A stretch of DNA of 12,432 nt from JBDNDK01 sp046719185 (GTDB taxonomy: Bacteria > Armatimonadota > UBA5829), in the NCBI GenBank assembly GCA_046719185.1, contig JBDNDK010000057.1, positions 1-12,432 of the forward strand, in the 5' to 3' direction. The position numbers and the translations under genes were made by a program. Positions 1-7,014 of this stretch are shown one piece after another (positions within the stretch are counted from its first letter, which is position 1; the number at the start of each line of letters is the position of its first letter). The notes below the pieces were generated by a model, which worked only from the letters and a program-made list of their open reading frames with translations, made no database searches and had not been told where the DNA came from.

Positions 1-166
1 CAGAATTTTTTAGAAATGGAGGCACCTTCTCTTCAACTGATGCAGTGCATATGACTTTTGTATCACCCATCTCTATTAAACAGCTACCTTCTGCATACTT
101 GTTCACATTTCTTGTTATCTTTATAGGTCTTAACTGGTCATTTGCTCTGCCATCTAGTCTAATCAT
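1..166 (-). CDS. rph: Ribonuclease PH, N-terminal part (cut by window edge)
   Basis: RNase PH is a phosphate-dependent 3'-5' exoribonuclease that trims the 3' ends of tRNA precursors in the cytoplasm. Only the first 55 residues are present; the gene continues past the left edge. The translation begins MIRLDGRANDQLRP and goes on with KITRN, then GSCLIEMGDTKVICTASVEE and KVPPFLKNS. This is the characteristic RNase PH N-terminus, with the DGR-x-NDQLRP block and the GDTKV-CTASVE strand. The ATG at 166 is preceded by GGAG six bases upstream, which fixes the start. The gene lies 142 bases downstream of the large PDZ gene, on the same strand, and has a candidate promoter of its own. Its place after gerM and murI matches the Bacillus racE-gerM-rph cluster (established knowledge), so an RdgB/HAM1-type NTP pyrophosphatase gene might follow outside the window (inference). 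Confidence 0.93.
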   Translation of the reverse strand, partial: MIRLDGRANDQLRPIKITRNVNKYAEGSCLIEMGDTKVICTASVEEKVPPFLKNS

Positions 167-221
167 TGATATCTCCAAATTTTTTTAACTATCACAAGTC
201 AATATCAGCATAATTGTCTAT

Positions 222-249
222 TTTATACTATGTGATGCTTAAAATACAA
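222..249 (-). promoter_or_regulatory. Candidate sigma-70 promoter for rph
   Basis: Read on the minus strand, TTGTAT (249-244) and TATAAA (227-222) are separated by 16 bases. Transcription would start near 215, about 50 bases before the rph ATG. The -35 box matches TTGACA only partly. Readthrough from the PDZ gene upstream is also possible, because no convincing T-tailed terminator lies between the two genes. Confidence 0.4.
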
Positions 250-268
250 ATATTTCTTTCAAATATGA

Positions 269-283
269 TGCTTATAATAAGCA
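269..283. repeat. 15-base perfect inverted repeat between the PDZ gene and rph
   Basis: TGCTTAT-A-ATAAGCA is a perfect palindrome around one central base, 20 bases upstream of the rph -35 box. A related direct repeat, GATGCTTAAAAT at 234-245 against GATGCTTATAAT at 268-279 (11 of 12 identical), places the first copy inside the rph promoter spacer. It could be an operator or a weak hairpin after the PDZ gene. There is no T tract, so an intrinsic terminator is unlikely. Confidence 0.4.
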
Positions 284-308
284 GCATTATTCAAACACCT
301 AAATCATA

Positions 309-3300
309 TTATTTAGAAATCTTCTGCAAATCACCAACTGAATCCAGCTTTTTTCTTATTTCTTTTTGCCTTTCAACAAGCTGCTGCATTCTGTTTGCTA
401 ACTTTTTAACTGCTTCAGCATAAATCTCATTATTTTTCTCAAGCTGATTTATGTTTTTCCAAGTTTGCCAAAGCTCAGTGAGGCTGTATGCAGTATCAGA
501 AGCAAGAGTGCCATATTTCCACCATTTGCCCGGCAGTGTTTTATCATAATCAAGCAAACCCATAATTTGCCCAATGCCATCTCTAAAAGTTTCAAGCAAT
601 TCAGCTGTGGTTTTATTTTCTCTCTGTGCAAGTTCATCAAGATCATATACTGCCTTTGCTTCTTTCATTCCTTGTGCCAGAGATGCTAGATATCTATACT
701 TTTCAATCACATCCTTAGGATCACCCGGAAGTTTTTTTGCAAGCTCATAAATCTCTTTGTAGCGATCAGAAATTGCACCTATTCCAAAATCTACAGCTAT
801 ATTTGCACCCATTAGAACACATCTTTCAAATGCCTTTGAAGATGACTCTTCCCATTCATTAAAAAGATTTTTATTTAACATAATTGATGCATTAAGCTTA
901 AGCAAAGCATTTTTTGTATCAGTTATCTGCTTTTCTACATCCTCCATTTCCTTCACAAGCCTGTCCATCTCTTCTTTTTTATCATTTTGATTTGGTTGTT
1001 TTTGTGATTCATCTATTTTAGACTGCGATGTCTGAGATGATGAAGTGCTTGATCCAGATGGAATATTTGCAAAACCGCTATTTAATGCTATAAGAGATTG
1101 CTCCGCATTTATAGGATTGGATTTATAATTGCGAATCTCCTCAAATATTTGAGTCAATCTTTGTTTAGCATCATCTTGTTCTTTTATCAGTTGATCTTTG
1201 AGCTTTTGATTTTCCTTGCTTGATGATGATTGGCTTATATTTTCTATTTCTTTTCCAGCTCTTTTTATTGTTTCAAAACACTGTGAAGCATCTTCTATAG
1301 CTGCTTTTGTTGCCTCAGCATATATTGCAGGTTCTGTTGGCATTGGCAAGCCTTCAAGACTGGGAAGCATACTTAAATCTATTTCTCCAGTCATTGCTTT
1401 TGCACTTTTTTCAGAAAGCTCCCTTGCTGCCTCTAAATCTCCATTTATTGCAGCACCAACAGCCTGTTCAGCAAATACAGCACTTGCAGCCAATTGTTTT
1501 GTTACATCAGAAGTAATAGTTACATCGCTATTTGAAGACAGCCAATTTTCACCCTCACTCTTAGCAAAACTTGCACCGCCTTCATAAATAAATGTAATAT
1601 ACTGACTGTCTTCTCCTACATCAAAAACAGCACTCCAAAAACCATCAATTGTGCTTGGCTGTGTGATTTGAACATTGCTCTCTTCAGATACTTTAACTTG
1701 ATATCCATTTTTTGCAGCCCATCGGGCAAATGCAATAATTTTAGCTGCCTCAGAAAACTTGTGCCATTCTGGATAAGCTTTTGCATATTCATCATAATTT
1801 TCTGTCAAAAATTGAGCATGCTTGTTTAGCACATCACTTATAAAATCAGTTGTTTCTGAGTCAGTGCTGCTGTAAATATTCATCAGCCAGCCTATAATCT
1901 TAATTTTGGATTTCTCAAATTCAATAATGTCACCCTGAGGTGAAACCTTCATCACAACTCCATCAGGCACTAATCTATTGCCTGCCATAAAATCAACACC
2001 AGATAATTTTTTGTTCATATAATCACTGGCTTCTTTTTGAAAAAAATCATGCACAGTGATGTGTGATTTTACTTTCTCTTTTGCATCAGGAAATGTACAA
2101 ACTGACTTTAATCTATAATCAGACTTAAAGAAAACATCACCTAAAAGAGAATCACTAGGCAAATCCTCAAAAACTAGCTTTGTTTTTGGTACAGGTAGAT
2201 TATAAATTTTAGACAGCACTTCAGGACCTAGAACCAGACCACTGATCATTTTTCTGCCTAATTTATTTGTTATGTAATTAGTCAGCTGCTCTCCCATATA
2301 ACCAATAATTAAATCTGCAGACTCTCCTGCTCTAATTGCTGTAATTTTAGATTGTATTTCATTTTCCGGAGCCTCAAAATGCCTACAGATTTCTGAAATG
2401 CAAAGTATTATTGCTTCTTTACGAAACTCTTCTGGCTCAAGCTGTCTAAAAAGTAGCTCATTGTATTGCTCAAACAAACCTAGTTCATAGGACATTGCAG
2501 AAAGAAGCTCTTCAGGTGTTCCACCCTTAGCCAATGCTCCAAGTGCATTTCCTGCCTTAACAAGCCCAACTCCACGAACCATCTTTCCAGCAAGTCCCAT
2601 AAATTCTGTATCAGGCATGTCTATTTTTCCAGTGGCTGCATCATGCATACGCTTCAGCTCATCACCACTAATGCCCATTACATCAGCACAATGTCTGAAA
2701 AATCTCTTGTTGTCAGTTTGCAGAGTTTGATCATTTATCAACAAATCAGCAACTTTTTTAGTCCATTTATCTGCATATTCTAAGTTATCCATTCTAGCTA
2801 TATCATTGCTGATAATTATTGATGCTTGCTTCATTGATGCCCTTGTTTCTTCAGTGGGATCTAATGAAAAAGAAGGATAAAGATGCATTAGAGCAGTCTT
2901 TAGATAATCACCATAATGAATAGGTCCAGTGTCATAAGTAGGATCGTATGTACCTATAAAACTAACTACACCATTCTTTGGATTGATAAGAATATATTTG
3001 AGCACATTAATATCCATTATGCCTTTTCTAGGCATAGGTTTATCTGATATCTGATCTATTGTTTGAGTATTAAAAGTATTAGCAACACTTGCAGTTAGAG
3101 GAACCAGACGCACACTTAGCTTTAATTCTCTACCATTTCTCACCAAAACAACATCATAGTCCTCACCAATCTTCAAACTGCCTACAGTTGCCACTAAATC
3201 TTTGGGGTCAGTTATAGCAACACCATTTATATAAGTTATAATATCTCCAGTTTGAATACCAGCTTTTTTGGCAGGTGATCCTTCCATAACTGAATCAACC

Positions 3301-3515
3301 CTAACACCATAATATCCTGCTCCTTGCACAGAATCTTTTATTATTACACCAAGCCAAGGTTTTGCAGACTCTTTTAATGCATTGAATCTTTGCTCTTTTC
3401 TTGATCTTTCTGCTTGAGTATTCTGTGCAGTTAAAACTGTGGATTGACTTGACTGTGTAAAAATAATTAAAAAAACAAAAATAGTAGATAATAACTTAAA
3501 TAATCTCATCTTCAT
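309..3515 (-). CDS. Large exported PDZ-domain protein of unknown function
   Basis: This 1068-residue protein has an N-terminal signal sequence (MKMRLFKLLSTIFVFLIIFT, residues 1-20) and one PDZ domain at about 52-140, with the KPWLGV strand and the GSPAKKAGIQTGDIITYING core. There is no trypsin-like or other protease motif, so it is not an HtrA/DegP enzyme. The middle part (about 165-605) contains YILINPKNG, SDYRLK (465-470) and FLTENYDEYAKAYPEW (569-584). From memory these resemble blocks of large uncharacterised planctomycete-type proteins (DUF1598-like); this was not checked. The C-terminal half is Ser/Gln/Lys-rich with coiled-coil stretches near 740-800 and 845-880 and at the end. The reading frame extends upstream to a TTG at 3587, but that lies in a promoter -35 box and has no ribosome site. 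The ATG at 3515 has GGAG eight bases upstream and opens the signal peptide. The gene sits between murI and rph on the same strand. An envelope scaffold or regulator is a guess. Confidence 0.85.
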   Translation of the reverse strand: MKMRLFKLLSTIFVFLIIFTQSSQSTVLTAQNTQAERSRKEQRFNALKESAKPWLGVIIKDSVQGAGYYGVRVDSVMEGSPAKKAGIQTGDIITYINGVAITDPKDLVATVGSLKIGEDYDVVLVRNGRELKLSVRLVPLTASVANTFNTQTIDQISDKPMPRKGIMDINVLKYILINPKNGVVSFIGTYDPTYDTGPIHYGDYLKTALMHLYPSFSLDPTEETRASMKQASIIISNDIARMDNLEYADKWTKKVADLLINDQTLQTDNKRFFRHCADVMGISGDELKRMHDAATGKIDMPDTEFMGLAGKMVRGVGLVKAGNALGALAKGGTPEELLSAMSYELGLFEQYNELLFRQLEPEEFRKEAIILCISEICRHFEAPENEIQSKITAIRAGESADLIIGYMGEQLTNYITNKLGRKMISGLVLGPEVLSKIYNLPVPKTKLVFEDLPSDSLLGDVFFKSDYRLKSVCTFPDAKEKVKSHITVHDFFQKEASDYMNKKLSGVDFMAGNRLVPDGVVMKVSPQGDIIEFEKSKIKIIGWLMNIYSSTDSETTDFISDVLNKHAQFLTENYDEYAKAYPEWHKFSEAAKIIAFARWAAKNGYQVKVSEESNVQITQPSTIDGFWSAVFDVGEDSQYITFIYEGGASFAKSEGENWLSSNSDVTITSDVTKQLAASAVFAEQAVGAAINGDLEAARELSEKSAKAMTGEIDLSMLPSLEGLPMPTEPAIYAEATKAAIEDASQCFETIKRAGKEIENISQSSSSKENQKLKDQLIKEQDDAKQRLTQIFEEIRNYKSNPINAEQSLIALNSGFANIPSGSSTSSSQTSQSKIDESQKQPNQNDKKEEMDRLVKEMEDVEKQITDTKNALLKLNASIMLNKNLFNEWEESSSKAFERCVLMGANIAVDFGIGAISDRYKEIYELAKKLPGDPKDVIEKYRYLASLAQGMKEAKAVYDLDELAQRENKTTAELLETFRDGIGQIMGLLDYDKTLPGKWWKYGTLASDTAYSLTELWQTWKNINQLEKNNEIYAEAVKKLANRMQQLVERQKEIRKKLDSVGDLQKISK

Positions 3516-3563
3516 ATCACTAACTCCATATTTTTCTTGATTCAAAGAAATTTTAGTGAGATT

Positions 3564-3592
3564 TTTATATGCATTCATTAAATACAAATCAA
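3564..3592 (-). promoter_or_regulatory. Candidate sigma-70 promoter for the PDZ gene
   Basis: On the minus strand, TTGATT (3592-3587) and TATAAA (3569-3564) are separated by 17 bases. The start would fall near 3557, giving a leader of about 40 bases before the ATG at 3515. The gap to murI is 90 bases, unlike the tight spacing within the upstream genes, so a promoter here is plausible. Confidence 0.45.
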
Positions 3593-3605
3593 AGTTTCAT
3601 ACAAA

Positions 3606-4442
3606 TCAAACAGCAACATCGCTTAAGGCTCTGCCTAAATCAGCTCCCCAAACAGCTTGATTTGCACTTATCTTTCTGCCTAAAAATAAACTTCCAAGCT
3701 CAGAAAATGATTTTGTGTCTCCGCTAGTGTAGAATATATACTTGCCCATTGAATTCTTTTTGGTCTGCATATTTCCGGATTTTAATATATCAGAAAGCAC
3801 CTTTGCAGTTTCTTCTGCAGGATCGATAATTTTTATATCCTCACCATTGCAAGCAGAAACAATTGCTTTTCTCAAATATGGATAATGAGTGCAGCCTAAT
3901 ATTATGCTCTTGCAGCCTTTCTCAAGCAAAGGCTCAACATACACACAAGCATATGCCTCTGCCTCTTCACTCTCTGCATTTCCAGATTCTACAATAGGCA
4001 CAAACTTAGGACAAGCCTGCTGATGAACTTCACAATTCGGGGAAATACTCTTTGCAATGTTATAATAAGCCATACTTTTCACAGTACCACTTGTTGCCAA
4101 TACACCCAATTTCTCACTATCAGATGATTTTAATGCAGCAATAACACCAGGCTCAATAACACCAATTATAGGAACATTCGGAAAATGCAATCTTGCACTC
4201 TCCAAAGCTACAGCACTAGACATATTGCATGCCATCACCACTGCCTTAGCTCCCTTTTCTATCAAAAAGCTTGTTATTTCAACAGCAAAATCTCTTATCT
4301 GCTCTAGTGGTCTTTCTCCATAAGGCACATGAGCATTATCAGCAAAATATACTATATCTTCATTAGGCATACAGTCTATAATCTGTTTTACAACACTAAG
4401 ACCACCAAGCCCAGAATCAAAAACTCCAATAGGCAAATCCAA
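3606..4442 (-). CDS. murI: Glutamate racemase
   Basis: MurI interconverts L- and D-glutamate in the cytoplasm and supplies D-Glu for the peptidoglycan stem peptide. The 278 residues match the family's usual length. Seen are IGVFDSGLGGLSV at the N-terminus (Asp9-Ser10, the substrate-binding pair), the first catalytic Cys in ACNMSSAV (Cys72), and the second in LGCTHYPYLR (Cys184, Thr185, His186). Two family blocks are unusual: ACNMS instead of the common ACNT(A/S)S, and ADNAHVPYGER where most members have D(S/T)AR(V/F)PYG. The start is TTG, since no ATG precedes the FDSGLGG block. AGGG lies 11 bases upstream, and the preceding gerM stop is only five bases away, so the two genes are probably translated from one mRNA. 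It is the third gene of the amidase-gerM-murI block, which makes a peptidoglycan role consistent. Another Asp/Glu racemase specificity is less likely. Confidence 0.93.
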   Translation of the reverse strand: MDLPIGVFDSGLGGLSVVKQIIDCMPNEDIVYFADNAHVPYGERPLEQIRDFAVEITSFLIEKGAKAVVMACNMSSAVALESARLHFPNVPIIGVIEPGVIAALKSSDSEKLGVLATSGTVKSMAYYNIAKSISPNCEVHQQACPKFVPIVESGNAESEEAEAYACVYVEPLLEKGCKSIILGCTHYPYLRKAIVSACNGEDIKIIDPAEETAKVLSDILKSGNMQTKKNSMGKYIFYTSGDTKSFSELGSLFLGRKISANQAVWGADLGRALSDVAV

Positions 4443-4447
4443 TTCTT

Positions 4448-5050
4448 TTAGTTCCCTTTCTTGAGTAAGGTGCCATCTGCAACAACTGGCTCAGATAAAT
4501 CAAAATGACCCAATGAGTCTAACGGTTCATCTTCCACCATTATCACCATACCTTTAATGCTTTCTTTGCTATTTTTCTTCACAGTATGTGCAATTGCATT
4601 TAACAGCAAAGATTCAGCATCAGACCCTCCACTAAAGTTTTCCACAAAATCAGAATTGAAATTAAGAGTGGCAATACCATTTTTCACACTAATTGGTGAA
4701 AGCAGTTTTGCCCCGCTAGGTATAAACTCAGCATACTGAGGGTTTGTGGTGCCAATTTCTAGTAACCTTGCAACTGCTGCATCCAGTATACCACCTTCAG
4801 CCTTCACTGTTCCAGTCACAGGCACAAGTATCAACTCATTTGTTGAAAGATCCGGGAGATATATGGTAACTTCAAACTCTTTTAACTCTGGTTTTTCCTC
4901 TGCCTTTAGTTCTGGTTTTTTCACAGGAGCAGATACTGTATTGCCTTTATCCTTAGTAAAAAAATAAAACCCACCAGCTACACCAGCCACTACTACTGCA
5001 AACAATATTATCAATAGTACATTATTTTGTTTTCTTTTTCTTTTAGCCAT
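4448..5050 (-). CDS. Membrane-anchored GerMN-domain protein (GerM/LpqB-type)
   Basis: This 200-residue protein has a basic N-terminus (MAKRKRKQNN), one membrane span at about 11-32, a Lys/Glu/Pro-rich linker, and a GerMN domain at about 58-178. Typical GerMN features are VTIYLPDLSTNELILVPV, the ILDAAVARLLEIG helix, FIPSGAKLLSPISVKNGIATLNFN and the GGSDAESLLLNAIAHTV helix. GerMN domains occur in GerM of Bacillus, which is involved in sporulation, and in LpqB-like envelope proteins; their ligand is not established. There is no lipobox cysteine, so the N-terminal helix is probably an uncleaved anchor with the domain outside. The frame can be extended to a TTG at 5071, but the ATG at 5050 has GAGG with normal spacing (AGAGGATTGGC before ATG). 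It lies 36 bases after the amidase gene and five bases before murI. Nothing here implies that the organism sporulates. Confidence 0.88.
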   Translation of the reverse strand: MAKRKRKQNNVLLIILFAVVVAGVAGGFYFFTKDKGNTVSAPVKKPELKAEEKPELKEFEVTIYLPDLSTNELILVPVTGTVKAEGGILDAAVARLLEIGTTNPQYAEFIPSGAKLLSPISVKNGIATLNFNSDFVENFSGGSDAESLLLNAIAHTVKKNSKESIKGMVIMVEDEPLDSLGHFDLSEPVVADGTLLKKGN

Positions 5051-5086
5051 GCCAATCCTCTTGGCCAACAATCAGCCTAATAATAT

Positions 5087-6715
5087 TTAATTAGTTCCTT
5101 CTATATATTTTTTTAACCCGCTTACAATACCTTGAGCAAGTTTCTTTTGATGACTGCTATTTTGCAGTAATGCAAGATCATTTGTATGATTCATATACCC
5201 ACATTCAATTAATATAGCAGGAATATTTCTTGCTCTCAAATGTCTCAAAACACCTAACCCATTTGCATATAATACTCTATCACTTCTAAATTTTCTATCA
5301 TTCATCTTAGAGTGAGCTACGACAGAATCATGCACCAACTGGGCAAACAATCTCCCACTAGGATCATCCATATGGTAGTATGTCTCTATTCCGCTTGCAG
5401 AATTTGGTCTCACATTCCTATTGCAATGAATGCTAATAAAGAAATCAGCATTATTATTTACTGCAACAGCAGACCTATCTGATAGTTTATCAATAGTGGC
5501 ATCACCATTTCTTGTGAGAATCACAGTTGCTCCATGCTTTTGTAACATCTCAGCCACTTCTCTAGATATTTGCATATTAAGATCTTTTTCTCTCACACTG
5601 CCTTGAATAGCCCCAGAATCTCTGCCTCCATGCCCCGGATCTATCACAATCACTTTATCAGCCAATTTCCCGCCTGCTCTATGAGGCATCATAAAAGTAA
5701 CACTAATAACATTATCTGTAACATTAATATTATGAGTAAGCATTCTTTTTAGGTCAACATTTATGCTTGCATTTGCAGGACTAATAGAGTTTTGAACAAG
5801 TGTAATCTCTTGTAATAAATCATGCTTAGTTTCTGGTCTATTAGTTGTCTCAGATAATGTGCCTCCATTAAGCCTAATAACATAAGAAGATGGCTTATTT
5901 CCAGGCACAACAGCCACAGAACCTTTCTCAGACGTTTTTATCCTCACAGAAAAACTTCTCTCATCAACTGCAGTTATTGCAACATCCTCAATAGTGAAAT
6001 TTCTAATAGTTTCAGATGCAGGCTTTGCAGAAGATGTTCTAGGTAGTTTATCAGACACTTCCAATTTTATTCTGCTTGCAAATGGTTCACTAAGCTGCTT
6101 GTGTCCTGCGGGCTTTTTGAGATCTAAAACAACTCTGCTTTTTGTTTGTTCAAATTGCCCAAGTCTTGCCTTTTCTACAACACTCGTTCCTATAAAAACT
6201 TCCTTAGCATCAGCATCCAACTTTGTAGCAGATAAATCAACAATAATTTTATCCTGCATTTCTAAAACAGAATATGCAACAGGTATAGATGTATTTATTC
6301 TAAGTATATTTTCAACAAATTCCACTGACTTAAGCTTAGCCAGCACAGTAACAGTTCTTCTTTCCAGATTTGTTATGTATTCAATATCAAGAATGGAAGA
6401 TAATTTGTCTAGTGAAAGCAGGTTTCTTCCGTCAATATTAATTGACTCAATATCTTTGCTGCCCCCAGAAGGCAGTAGAATAAATGCTTTTTTGCCATCT
6501 GAAGTAATTGAATGATCAAGACCTAATCTTGAGAGTATTTCAAGAGGAACATAAACTTGGTTTTTATCAACATAAACACCAGTAGCCATTGCAAGGTCTG
6601 TTATTCCAAAAAACACCCTCACAGGCAGCCTATCAGCATTTGCAACACCACAGCAAAAACCCAATCCTAATACAATATACAAAACCGCGAGAAAAAGCAT
6701 CCTAACTCGCATCAT
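5087..6715 (-). CDS. Exported N-acetylmuramoyl-L-alanine amidase with stalk and AMIN domains
   Basis: The enzyme cleaves the amide bond between MurNAc and L-Ala in peptidoglycan, a role in cell separation or wall turnover outside the membrane. From the ATG at 6715 it has 542 residues. A signal peptide ends near VANA-D (about 27). Two halves of a copper-amine-oxidase-N-like stalk domain follow (about 45-127), including GVYVDKNQVYVPLEILSRLG. Next come one or two AMIN-type beta domains (about 130-222 and probably 243-345), which usually bind the wall or direct septal localisation. The Amidase_3 catalytic domain (about 354-540) shows all zinc and catalytic residues: VIDPGHGG (His362), REKDLN (Glu376), SIHCN (His430) and the late Glu in ECGYMN (Glu504). 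The frame extends to an ATG at 6724, but the AAGG directly abuts it. The ATG at 6715 has that AAGG nine bases upstream and is preferred. It is the first gene of the wall block, ahead of gerM and murI. Confidence 0.93.
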   Translation of the reverse strand: MMRVRMLFLAVLYIVLGLGFCCGVANADRLPVRVFFGITDLAMATGVYVDKNQVYVPLEILSRLGLDHSITSDGKKAFILLPSGGSKDIESINIDGRNLLSLDKLSSILDIEYITNLERRTVTVLAKLKSVEFVENILRINTSIPVAYSVLEMQDKIIVDLSATKLDADAKEVFIGTSVVEKARLGQFEQTKSRVVLDLKKPAGHKQLSEPFASRIKLEVSDKLPRTSSAKPASETIRNFTIEDVAITAVDERSFSVRIKTSEKGSVAVVPGNKPSSYVIRLNGGTLSETTNRPETKHDLLQEITLVQNSISPANASINVDLKRMLTHNINVTDNVISVTFMMPHRAGGKLADKVIVIDPGHGGRDSGAIQGSVREKDLNMQISREVAEMLQKHGATVILTRNGDATIDKLSDRSAVAVNNNADFFISIHCNRNVRPNSASGIETYYHMDDPSGRLFAQLVHDSVVAHSKMNDRKFRSDRVLYANGLGVLRHLRARNIPAILIECGYMNHTNDLALLQNSSHQKKLAQGIVSGLKKYIEGTN

Positions 6716-6897
6716 AAGACCCATCCTTGATCTTGTAAGACACAGAATGTCTCTAATTTTAAGAAAGAATCAGGCGATATAATTTTATTCTTTCTACACA
6801 CAGAACTATTACTAATTATGGCTGTTTTGCTCTTATTATGAAGTTCTTTGCCGATGGGTGTCAAAACAGTGTTATATAATACTTTTGCAGTCACCAA
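6712..6897 (-). CDS. Doubtful 61-residue ORF overlapping the amidase start (possible leader peptide)
   Basis: The ORF starts at TTG 6897, with AAAGG seven bases upstream. Its TGA stop overlaps the preferred amidase start as ATGA, which is the usual layout of translational coupling. The sequence (MVTAKVLYNTVLTPIGKELH... ending DQGWVL) has no membrane span, signal or motif that I recognise. Against it, the best promoter for the amidase (TTGACA at 6864-6859) lies inside the ORF, so transcripts from that promoter would lack its start. It could be translated only on mRNA reading through from hrcA or from a weaker upstream promoter. Chance is a good explanation. Confidence 0.2.
   Translation of the reverse strand: MVTAKVLYNTVLTPIGKELHNKSKTAIISNSSVCRKNKIISPDSFLKLETFCVLQDQGWVL
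6716..6734 (-). promoter_or_regulatory. Hairpin presenting the amidase ribosome site in its loop
   Basis: The RNA AAGATC-AAGGATG-GGTCTT can form a six-pair stem (one G-U pair) with a seven-base loop holding the AAGG. It ends directly at the amidase ATG (6715). Such a stem could modulate ribosome access or be opened by a ribosome arriving from upstream. It is short, so it may be chance. Confidence 0.35.
6835..6864 (-). promoter_or_regulatory. Sigma-70 promoter of the amidase-gerM-murI block
   Basis: On the minus strand a perfect TTGACA (6864-6859) is followed after 18 bases by CATAAT (6840-6835). Transcription would begin near 6828, leaving a leader of about 110 bases before the amidase ATG. 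The rest of the 300-base gap (6716-7014) is AT-rich. I see no T-tailed hairpin after hrcA in it, so some readthrough from hrcA is possible. Confidence 0.6.
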
Positions 6898-7014
6898 TAA
6901 AAATCCTTTATTTCAATAAAAAAACTAAATATAGTATTATCATATTTTGAATGAAAGGGAATAAGTATGTATTATCTAATGTGGCAAAAATAAAATTCTC
7001 TAAATAAAAATCTA

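Noticed and set aside
214..2100. Plus-strand open frames opposite the PDZ gene (e.g. 1216-1587)
   Set aside because: They are antisense shadows of a well-supported minus-strand protein, without ribosome sites or recognisable domains.
3516..3587. N-terminal extension of the PDZ protein starting at TTG 3587
   Set aside because: The codon lies in a promoter -35 box, lacks a ribosome site, and would bury the signal peptide 24 residues in.
5994..6515. 173-codon plus-strand frame opposite the amidase
   Set aside because: It lies wholly antisense to the AMIN region of the amidase and has no ribosome site or motif.
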